Below are positions 7,368-12,761 of a stretch of 12,761 nucleotides of DNA, piece after piece. The notes beneath the pieces are model-generated. The model was not told the DNA's origin. It searched no databases and saw nothing but the letters and a program-made list of their open reading frames with translations. The position numbers and the translations under genes were made by a program. Numbering within the stretch: position 1 is the stretch's first letter; the number at the start of each line of letters is the position of its first letter. Source of the stretch: Actinomycetota bacterium (GTDB lineage Bacteria > Actinomycetota > Aquicultoria > Aquicultorales > Aquicultoraceae); contig JASEIR010000051.1 in assembly GCA_030017355.1 (NCBI GenBank), positions 270 to 13,030 of the forward strand, read 5' to 3'.

Positions 7368-7451
7368 TGCCGAAGGCCGGGATCGAACCGGCATGAGGTT
7401 GCCCTCACTGGTTTTTGAGACCAGCGCGTCTGCCAATTCCGCCACTTCGGC
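7368..7451 (-). tRNA. tRNA-Leu (anticodon CAA)
   Basis: The minus strand folds into a complete 84-base class II tRNA. The acceptor stem is GCCGAAG (7445-7451) with CTTCGGC (7369-7375), discriminator A at 7368. The anticodon stem is CTGGT/ACCAG with the 7-base loop CTCAAAA, so the anticodon is CAA, reading the leucine codon TTG. A long variable arm TGAGG-GCAA-CCTCA is typical of tRNA-Leu. The T arm is GCCGG-TTCGATC-CCGGC. CCA is not encoded: CAA follows the discriminator, so the end must be added by the CCA enzyme. It stands alone, with no other tRNA gene in the window, and has its own terminator. Confidence 0.97.
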
Positions 7452-7454
7452 ATC

Positions 7455-7485
7455 CAAACTCAAAATGCTTCGCTTCAAACTCAAA
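7455..7485. repeat. CAAACTCAAA direct repeat in the tRNA leader
   Basis: CAAACTCAAA occurs at 7455-7464 and again at 7476-7485, a 21-base period, just upstream of the tRNA 5' end (tRNA on the minus strand). It falls in the leader between the predicted promoter and the tRNA. Function is unknown, and a local duplication is the simplest explanation. Confidence 0.5.
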
Positions 7486-7526
7486 GTCGTGTTTTTACGT
7501 TCTCAAACACTGCCGAGCGCGTAATA

Positions 7527-7555
7527 ATTTTACCAAGTCTACTGCGTTAAAACAA
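7527..7555 (-). promoter_or_regulatory. Putative tRNA-Leu promoter
   Basis: On the minus strand, TTGTTT (7550-7555), a 17-base spacer, and TAAAAT (7527-7532, five of six -10 matches) would start transcription near 7520, about 70 bases before the tRNA. The -35 keeps only the TTG core. The assignment is tentative but fits the position. Confidence 0.4.
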
Positions 7556-7613
7556 CATTACCGCAGCAAATAACCTTAGGTTTGATGAATAAAAGCTTTA
7601 AGCGATGAAATCC

Positions 7614-7633
7614 CTCACTGGAAGTGATAAAAT
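7614..7633 (+). promoter_or_regulatory. Extended -10 promoter with overlapping inverted repeat, upstream of the kinase gene
   Basis: An extended -10 element (TG at 7625-7626, then A, then TAAAAT at 7628-7633) lies about 64 bases before the kinase start. No clear -35 is present at 16-18 bases. A perfect inverted repeat, TCACT (7615-7619) and AGTGA (7623-7627) around GGA, abuts the -10 hexamer and could be a repressor site. Both calls are tentative. Confidence 0.35.
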
Positions 7634-7696
7634 CAGAAAGACAAAATTGGCTGTTAAAGAGCTAGGGAACTAAGGTGCTAAAACGGGAGATAGAAT

Positions 7697-9124
7697 TTGA
7701 AGTCTGTAGGTTCTTACCGTAAGATTTTAAATCTTACAGGGCAGCAGGTAAAAAAAATTGATTCGGTAAGTAGAAATATCCAGCTCATAGCTGATCTCAG
7801 CTATTCAGATATTATAATCTACTGTGCCGTAAAGGAAAGCAGTTACTTTGTAGTCGTGGCTGCCGCAAAACCAAATACAACCGTATCAGTACGACCAGAT
7901 AACGTTCTTGGGCAAATTTTTAAGAATCCACCCATGGCGGTAGTTAAAGCTTTTAACGAAGGAAAACGTGTTGAGGACCAGTATGGCATGCCAGATGGCA
8001 CACAGGTAAAAATCCGAGCTGTTCCCATAAAAGAAAAGGATCGCGTGTTAGCGGTTATGACAAGTGAGCGGCGTGTACTAGATGACTGGCGTCCAAGCGA
8101 GATGGAGCAGATGTATATGGGTGCAGCAGATGATTTAATACAAATGATTGAAGACGGCGTGGATGTTGGTATAGACTTTCCGACGTCTAAGGAGGCTGGC
8201 GATGGCCTGCTTAGGGTAGACCCAAATGGGGTTATAACTTACGCAAGCCCAAATGCAGTTACTATCTACCGGCGCCTAGGAGTGGAAGATACACTTATTG
8301 GACGGTCTGTAAACGATATTGGGCTTGATGAGAACACCATCTTAAGTGCCATCGAGGATCGAAAAGCAATCAGGCGGGAAGTAACAGAAAAAGGCATGAC
8401 GGTAATCAAGAGGGCTATACCTTTAATCAAGGAAAACCATGTAAAGGGAATCGTTGCTATAATCCGCGATGTTACCGATGTATGGGCTCGCGAACAGCAG
8501 CTTAAAATTAAAGAAGCAACCATACGCGAGATACACCATCGTGTGAAGAACAACCTTCAGACAATTGCGAGCCTCTTAAGGTTGCAATCTCGGCGAATGA
8601 CTTCTCCAGAGGCTACCCAGGCTTTACTGGAGAGTGTTGGTCGCATCTCAAGCATTGCGGCTGTGCACGAAATACTGTCGCAAAGCGGAAGCGGCACGCT
8701 GGATTTTAGAGAAATCGCTGCCAACATTACCTGCATGATTAAAAGTGGCCTTATTCAACCAGATAAGGAAATAAAGATTAATGTTGAGGGAATGGGAGGG
8801 GAGATTCCTTCCCCTATAGCAACCTCTCTTGCGCTTGTACTTACCGAGCTTGTCCAGAATGCAGTTAAGCATGCTTTTACAGGAAGAGCAACAGGCAATA
8901 TTGTAATAAATCTTGAGCGGCAGGATAATGTTCTAGTCATGACGATAAGTGATGATGGAATTGGTTTGCCAAAAGGTTTTGATATCTTGCAGAATAGCAA
9001 TTTAGGCTTGCAAATAGTACATACCCTGGTTGTAGATGAACTTAGAGGAAATCTGGATATCCATAGTAACAATGGGACCAGGGTTACAGTGCGGGTATTG
9101 GTTGAGGGATTGGCTAGCATATAA
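7697..9124 (+). CDS. pdtaS: PdtaS-like soluble sensor histidine kinase (HisKA_2)
   Basis: This 475-residue cytosolic histidine kinase has the PdtaS layout. It has an N-terminal GAF-like H_kinase_N sensor (about 1-150), a PAS domain (about 165-262, with VDPNGVITYASPNAV), a HisKA_2 dimerisation helix pair (about 268-335) and a HATPase_c domain (about 370-470). The phosphoacceptor lies in REIHHRVKNNLQ (277-288); the second histidine (281) aligns with the family HRxKN motif. The ATP site shows Asn388 in TELVQNAVKHAF, the G1 box DDGIG (419-423) and the G2 region SNLGLQIV. No membrane segment is visible. The start is TTG at 7697, supported by GGGAGA seven bases upstream. In Mycobacterium PdtaS phosphorylates PdtaR, whose homologue is the next gene here. 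The input signal cannot be read from the sequence. Confidence 0.88.
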   Translation: MKSVGSYRKILNLTGQQVKKIDSVSRNIQLIADLSYSDIIIYCAVKESSYFVVVAAAKPNTTVSVRPDNVLGQIFKNPPMAVVKAFNEGKRVEDQYGMPDGTQVKIRAVPIKEKDRVLAVMTSERRVLDDWRPSEMEQMYMGAADDLIQMIEDGVDVGIDFPTSKEAGDGLLRVDPNGVITYASPNAVTIYRRLGVEDTLIGRSVNDIGLDENTILSAIEDRKAIRREVTEKGMTVIKRAIPLIKENHVKGIVAIIRDVTDVWAREQQLKIKEATIREIHHRVKNNLQTIASLLRLQSRRMTSPEATQALLESVGRISSIAAVHEILSQSGSGTLDFREIAANITCMIKSGLIQPDKEIKINVEGMGGEIPSPIATSLALVLTELVQNAVKHAFTGRATGNIVINLERQDNVLVMTISDDGIGLPKGFDILQNSNLGLQIVHTLVVDELRGNLDIHSNNGTRVTVRVLVEGLASI

Positions 9125-9135
9125 GCTGTAAGCTG
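9122..9135 (+). repeat. Tandem TAAGCTG heptamer over the kinase stop codon
   Basis: TAAGCTG is repeated head to tail at 9122-9128 and 9129-9135. The first copy begins with the stop codon of the kinase gene. It is a two-copy heptamer, too short to interpret, and unlike the GACCGNN heptamers in sequence. Confidence 0.4.
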
Positions 9136-9210
9136 ATTAGCAGGTCCTTTCCCAAATGCAATCATTTATAGGTTAAGAGGCTAGCTGATGCATAGACATA
9201 GGTATAGAAG

Positions 9211-9795
9211 ATGGTGATGGGTAAAGTGGAACGCCTGCGAATCTTAATTGCAGAAGATGAAGCAATAATTCGCTTAGATTTGAAAGAAATATTGGTTGAA
9301 CTTGGGCATATAGTAATAGGCGAAGCATGGGATGGAGAAACAGCATTAGAACTTGCTAAATCACTGAAGCCAGATATAGCAATTCTCGATATCAAAATGC
9401 CGAGGATGAATGGAATTGATGTTGCAAAAGCAATAACTTCTGCAGGAATATGTCCTGTTGTTATGCTGACTGCTTACAGCCAAAAGTCACTGGTCGAAGA
9501 AGCAGCCAAGGCAGGAGCAATGGCATATCTTGTAAAGCCGTTTGATAAATCTGATTTGATGCCAGCAATTGAGCTAGCTAGAAGTCGCTTTTTGGAAGTA
9601 AAGGATTTAGAAGATCAGGTCAAGGTTTTGGAAGAGCGGCTTGAAACGCGGAAGCTGGTTGAACGTGCTAAAGGAGTTGTAATGCGCAAATATGGCTTAG
9701 GCGAAGCTGATGCGTATAGACAACTCCAAAAATGGAGCATGGATAAACAACTTTCTTTAAAACAGATTGCTGAAGAAATTCTTAAAGGTGTTTGA
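9211..9795 (+). CDS. pdtaR: PdtaR-like response regulator with ANTAR antiterminator domain
   Basis: The 194-residue regulator has an N-terminal receiver (about 9-125), a coiled-coil linker (about 126-145) and a C-terminal ANTAR RNA-binding domain (about 140-192). Receiver residues are in place: Asp16 of the acidic pocket, phosphoacceptor Asp60 in AILDIKMP, Thr87 in LTAYS and Lys109 in LVKPF. The segment RLETRKLVERAKG (143-155) is closely like mycobacterial PdtaR. ANTAR proteins dimerise on phosphorylation and bind paired hairpins in nascent RNA to prevent termination. The kinase gene lies 86 bases upstream and is the likely partner. The start may be ATG 9211, or GTG/ATG at 9214 or 9217, since the upstream ribosome site is weak. 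The stop is four bases from the lepB ATG. Confidence 0.9.
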   Translation: MVMGKVERLRILIAEDEAIIRLDLKEILVELGHIVIGEAWDGETALELAKSLKPDIAILDIKMPRMNGIDVAKAITSAGICPVVMLTAYSQKSLVEEAAKAGAMAYLVKPFDKSDLMPAIELARSRFLEVKDLEDQVKVLEERLETRKLVERAKGVVMRKYGLGEADAYRQLQKWSMDKQLSLKQIAEEILKGV

Positions 9796-9799
9796 TAGC

Positions 9800-10342
9800 A
9801 TGACAAACAATGCAGCAAATCGATTTTGGAACACGTTTAGTGAGTTTGTGGTCTTGCTTGTTGTTTCATTCGTGCTTGCCATGGGTATTAGAACAGCAGT
9901 AGCAGAGGTTAGGTGGGTACCAACCGGATCAATGGAGCCAACTGTTGCTGCTGGAGATCGGCTATTTACTATAAAAGCAATCTATTACTTTGAGAAACCA
10001 CAGCGTGGCGACATAATTGTTTTTTATGCACCAAAACGGGCAAATTTAAATCCCAATTCGGCGCCGTTTGTTAAGAGATTAATTGGTTTACCAGGTGATA
10101 CTGTTGAGGTTCGCGACGGCAAGGTTTATGTTAACGGCCAGGTTTTTAAGGTGGAAACCGCGCGGGTGCCAAAGTATACTTACGGGCCGGTTACAGTTCC
10201 AGATGGGATGTATTTTGTTCTGGGTGACAACCGAAATGCTAGCTATGATAGCCATGAATGGGGGTTTCTACCAGAGCAAAATGTTATAGCCAAGGCCGTC
10301 TGCGTCATTTGGCCTTTCGACCACATTAAGGTTTTGAAGTGA
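9800..10342 (+). CDS. lepB: Signal peptidase I
   Basis: This type I signal peptidase is a membrane-anchored serine-lysine protease that cleaves signal peptides from exported proteins. With the ATG at 9800 it has 180 residues, with one N-terminal membrane segment (about 15-35) and the catalytic domain outside. Conserved boxes are visible: catalytic Ser44 in PTGSMEPT, GDRLF (about 52-56), catalytic Lys92 in KRLIGLPGD, and GDNRNASYDS (142-151) followed by GFLP. It is the short Gram-positive-like form with a single anchor. A TTG at 9767 would extend the protein by 11 residues into the regulator gene. I prefer ATG 9800 because AAAGG lies 11 bases upstream and the overlap is avoided. Four bases separate it from the ANTAR gene, and its stop overlaps the hypF start. 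Confidence 0.93.
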   Translation: MTNNAANRFWNTFSEFVVLLVVSFVLAMGIRTAVAEVRWVPTGSMEPTVAAGDRLFTIKAIYYFEKPQRGDIIVFYAPKRANLNPNSAPFVKRLIGLPGDTVEVRDGKVYVNGQVFKVETARVPKYTYGPVTVPDGMYFVLGDNRNASYDSHEWGFLPEQNVIAKAVCVIWPFDHIKVLK

Positions 10343-12588
10343 AACGCAGCGCTGCGGAAATAAAAGTTACTGGTATTGTGCAAGGGGTCGGTTTTCGTCC
10401 CCACGTTTATAGACTAGCAAACAAATTGGGCTTAGCTGGTTGGATAATAAATACCACTAATGGGGTCACTATCAGAGTTGAAGGACGCGCGAAAGACATA
10501 AAAGGTTTTGTAAGAGAGCTTCAAACATCACCTCCTCCTCTAGCTTACATCGAGAGTTTAAGAACAAAAAAAATTCAGCCTGAGGGCTATAGTGCCTTTT
10601 TTATACAAAAGAGTAGCCAATCACTGGACGCCGATATATCCATTCCTCCTGACGTTGGAACCTGCCCAGATTGCCTAAAAGAGTACAATGATCCGAATAA
10701 CCGCAGGTATGGCTATCCATTCACAAATTGTGTAAATTGTGGACCTCGCTTCTCAATAATCCGTGCGTCGCCTTATGACCGCAAAAATACCTCAATGAAT
10801 GTTTTCAGGATGTGCGCCGATTGTGCTGGTGAGTATGAAGATCCCGCAAACCGTCGATTTCATGCTGAACCTAACGCTTGCCCCACTTGTGGTCCGCAAT
10901 TGCTATTGACCTTGCCAGACGGCAGAGCCTATAACGGCGATATACGTGCCCTTCTTAAAGCGGGCAAAATACTTGCCGTAAAGGGTATTGGAGCATATCA
11001 CTTGGCTTGCGATGCAAAAAATGATAAGGCTGTTCGACTTTTGCGCAAGCGAAAAAAACGCCAGACAAAGCCATTTGCACTTATGTGTCGCGACCTAGAT
11101 GTGGTTCGCAAGAATTGTGAGCTCTCATTGAAAGAGGAAGAGCTGCTTACGTCACCTGCGCGCCCAATTTTGCTTCTTAAAAAAAGGCAAACCAGCATGC
11201 TTTGTGATGAGATTGCACCTGGGCTAGATACCTTGGGCGTAATGCTTCCTTATACCCCACTTCACTATGGGTTGTTTGATGATGATATTTCAATATTGGT
11301 GATGACCAGTGCAAATATTAGTGGCGATCCGCTAATCATCACTGAGAGAGAAGCTTATTCGAAGCTTGGTTTTTTAGCCGACTTTTTTGTGGTAAATAAA
11401 CGTGAGATTGTAAACCGCGCTGACGATTCGGTTGTTATGTCGTTTATGGATATGCCTTATTTTATTCGCCGTGCGCGCGGTTATGTGCCACAGGGAATCC
11501 ACTTGCCTTGTAAAGTAGATCCAATTTTTGCAGCAGGTGGTGATCTAAAGGGTACTTTTGCTTATGCATCTGATAAAAAGGCCGTAATAAGTCAGTATTT
11601 TGGCGACCTTGGTAATTTAGAAAACTTTGAGGCTTTTAAAGAGGGGGTGCGTTTTTTCGGGGAGTTTTTGCAGATCAAGCCGCAAAGTGTAGCATGCGAT
11701 ATCCATCCTGGTTATATAAGTACAAGGTTTGCTTCAGCCTATGCTAAGGAATTGAGCGTGCCCTTGATCAAAGTACAGCATCATAAAGCGCATTTTGCAT
11801 CTGCCATGGCTGACAATGCCCTCAATGAAAGTGTTCTAGGTGTTATTTGCGATGGAACTGGCTATGGGGAAGATGGGACTATTTGGGGTTGCGAAGTTTT
11901 CCATGGTAACTACCAAGAAATTAAAAGGGTAGGGTCTTTGGAAAGTTTTCTCCAGCCCCGCGGCGATGAAATAATTAAATACCCGCTTCAGATGGCATCA
12001 GTGCTGCTATATTCGTTATGGAAAGATGAGGATAAGGTAATGCGGGTACTTCCTGGATGTAAAAGATTACTGCCATTTGTTAAGGCACAGGTTGGTAGTA
12101 AAACTTTGTGCATAGAATCCTCAAGCTGCGGAAGGCTTTTTGATGCCGCTGCTGCCATTTGCGGATTTACAGCTATGGTTTCTTATGAAGGAGAAGCGGC
12201 CATGAGGTTAGAATCGCTTGCACACTATTCACCTGAGGTAGAGCCTTATAGTTATTCTATTCATGAAGGCAGCATAATGCGGTTATCCTGGGGTTTTCTA
12301 AGTGAAATGGCTGACGATAAATTGCAGGGAACCGAAGCGTCAATACTTGCAGCGCGATTTCATACAACGTTTATCAATGCGCTTGCTGAGATGGTTAGCA
12401 AACTAGCGGTGAAATATAAAACTGATAAGGTGGTCTTTTCAGGGGGGACCTTTCAAAATCGCTTTGTAATAAAAAGGCTTGCTGAAAGGCTTAAAGCAAT
12501 GGATATAATGCCTTACTTTCATAGGCAGGTCCCGACAAACGACAGTGGGCTAGCCCTTGGCCAATTGATGATAGCAGCAAACCGGTAA
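10339..12588 (+). CDS. hypF: [NiFe]-hydrogenase maturation carbamoyltransferase
   Basis: HypF converts carbamoyl phosphate and ATP to carbamoyl adenylate and transfers the carbamoyl group to the C-terminal cysteine of HypE, the source of the cyanide ligands of [NiFe] hydrogenases. All expected domains are present in 749 residues. There is an acylphosphatase domain (about 5-90, VQGVGFRPHVYRL with Arg20), two Cys4 zinc motifs (Cys109/112/131/134 and Cys159/162/181/184), a YrdC-like domain (about 200-385, VMTSANISGDP) and a Kae1-like C-terminal domain (about 395-749). The last contains HHKAH (481-485), DGTGYGEDGTIWG (505-517), SCGRLFDAAAA (596-606) and GGTFQN. The start is GTG at 10339, overlapping the lepB stop by four bases, with TAAGG seven bases upstream. 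HypE, HypC, HypD and hydrogenase genes are not in the window. Confidence 0.97.
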   Translation: MKRSAAEIKVTGIVQGVGFRPHVYRLANKLGLAGWIINTTNGVTIRVEGRAKDIKGFVRELQTSPPPLAYIESLRTKKIQPEGYSAFFIQKSSQSLDADISIPPDVGTCPDCLKEYNDPNNRRYGYPFTNCVNCGPRFSIIRASPYDRKNTSMNVFRMCADCAGEYEDPANRRFHAEPNACPTCGPQLLLTLPDGRAYNGDIRALLKAGKILAVKGIGAYHLACDAKNDKAVRLLRKRKKRQTKPFALMCRDLDVVRKNCELSLKEEELLTSPARPILLLKKRQTSMLCDEIAPGLDTLGVMLPYTPLHYGLFDDDISILVMTSANISGDPLIITEREAYSKLGFLADFFVVNKREIVNRADDSVVMSFMDMPYFIRRARGYVPQGIHLPCKVDPIFAAGGDLKGTFAYASDKKAVISQYFGDLGNLENFEAFKEGVRFFGEFLQIKPQSVACDIHPGYISTRFASAYAKELSVPLIKVQHHKAHFASAMADNALNESVLGVICDGTGYGEDGTIWGCEVFHGNYQEIKRVGSLESFLQPRGDEIIKYPLQMASVLLYSLWKDEDKVMRVLPGCKRLLPFVKAQVGSKTLCIESSSCGRLFDAAAAICGFTAMVSYEGEAAMRLESLAHYSPEVEPYSYSIHEGSIMRLSWGFLSEMADDKLQGTEASILAARFHTTFINALAEMVSKLAVKYKTDKVVFSGGTFQNRFVIKRLAERLKAMDIMPYFHRQVPTNDSGLALGQLMIAANR

Positions 12589-12593
12589 ACCGG
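12579..12593 (+). repeat. AAACCGG direct repeat and small hairpin at the hypF stop
   Basis: AAACCGG occurs at 12579-12585 and 12587-12593. CCGG (12582-12585) and CCGG (12590-12593) can pair across TAAA, which contains the hypF stop codon. No T-run follows, so it is not an intrinsic terminator. It leads straight into the heptamer array. Confidence 0.4.
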
Positions 12594-12603
12594 CTAGAGA
12601 ACA

Positions 12604-12696
12604 GACCGGAGACCGGAGACGGGCAAAAAAAACGACCGCCGACCGCAGACCGCCGACCGCCGCTAAAAACAGATGGGGGACCGGAGACGGGCAAAA
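12604..12696. repeat. Heptamer short-tandem-repeat array downstream of hypF
   Basis: The array starts 15 bases past the hypF stop. It runs GACCGGA (12604), GACCGGA (12611), GACGGGC (12618), then eight As, then GACCGCC, GACCGCA, GACCGCC, GACCGCC in perfect register (12634-12661), then GCTAAAA (12662). A second GACCGGAGACGGGCAAAA at 12679-12696 is an exact 18-base copy of 12611-12628. The units resemble those between the phosphatase and STAS-like genes. No start codon or ribosome site suggests coding use. It resembles the heptameric short tandem repeats known from some bacterial intergenic regions. Confidence 0.8.
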
Positions 12697-12740
12697 GATG
12701 AGGGCAAGGGTCCAGATTTGGGTCTAGAAAGTGGGTATCA

Positions 12741-12761
12741 CCCTCCCCTAGCCCCTCCCCT
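12741..12761. repeat. C-rich CCCTCCCCT direct repeat at window end
   Basis: CCCTCCCCT occurs at 12741-12749 and 12753-12761, separated by AGC, giving a 12-base period. The second copy ends exactly at the window edge, so the element probably continues. The strand bias (C-rich, no G tract in view) differs from the heptamer array 45 bases upstream. The bases in between (12697-12740) show nothing recognisable. Confidence 0.55.

Noticed and set aside
7247..7453. Minus-strand reading frame of 68 residues across the tRNA
   Set aside because: It translates tRNA-Leu and its terminator, both firmly assigned. No ribosome site or protein family fits.
9767..9799. TTG at 9767 as the lepB start
   Set aside because: It would overlap the ANTAR gene by 29 bases. 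ATG 9800 has an AAAGG upstream and gives a normal N-terminus before the membrane anchor.
12491..12694. Minus-strand 67-residue frame at the end of hypF
   Set aside because: It runs through the heptamer array and the hypF 3' end, its sequence is low-complexity, and it has no supporting ribosome site or family.
12604..12696. CRISPR array
   Set aside because: The units are 7 bases long and mostly contiguous, with no 25-40-base repeats, no regular unique spacers and no cas genes.

Overview
The window reads as a chromosomal stretch of a free-living, low-to-medium GC bacterium. The best lineage clue is the adjacent histidine kinase and ANTAR response regulator. Both resemble the PdtaS/PdtaR pair of Actinobacteria (ending of the H_kinase_N/PAS/HisKA_2 kinase, and a near-signature RLETRKLVERAKG segment in the regulator). 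Base composition is far below that of typical high-GC Actinobacteria, and a [NiFe]-hydrogenase maturation gene is present. I infer a deep-branching, probably anaerobic Actinomycetota lineage (for example Aquicultoria, Anaerosomatales or Geothermincolia-like). A Firmicutes-type host is not excluded.

Layout. Bases 1-3758 are a tightly packed plus-strand operon: trpB (5' end outside the window), trpA, accD and accA. Two joints are 4-base ATGA overlaps and one is a 7-base gap whose Shine-Dalgarno overlaps the previous stop. It couples the last step of tryptophan synthesis with the carboxyltransferase half of acetyl-CoA carboxylase. A 164-base spacer follows, with a near-consensus promoter and a hairpin flanked by direct repeats. 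It drives a 951-residue membrane Cache-HAMP-GAF-GAF-SpoIIE phosphatase (3923-6778). Convergent to it is a small, divergent STAS-like protein on the minus strand (6838-7203). The two look like the phosphatase and antagonist ends of a partner-switching pathway, with no RsbW-type kinase in view. Upstream of the STAS gene, also on the minus strand, is a lone tRNA-Leu(CAA) with an almost contiguous intrinsic terminator.

Bases 7697-12588 are a second plus-strand gene set: a PdtaS-like soluble kinase, a PdtaR-like ANTAR antiterminator, signal peptidase I (lepB) and hypF. The last three are packed so closely that they must be co-transcribed.

The most unusual material is intergenic. Two spacers, just downstream of the phosphatase gene and just downstream of hypF, carry related arrays of heptamers built on GACCGNN/GACGGGN, each with a GACCGCC-(N)CTAAAA end. 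They look like one dispersed short-tandem-repeat family. The window closes in a C-rich CCCTCCCCT repeat that is cut by the edge. I see no clearly new multi-gene system, mobile element, CRISPR array or prophage. Most of the window is housekeeping and signalling genes.
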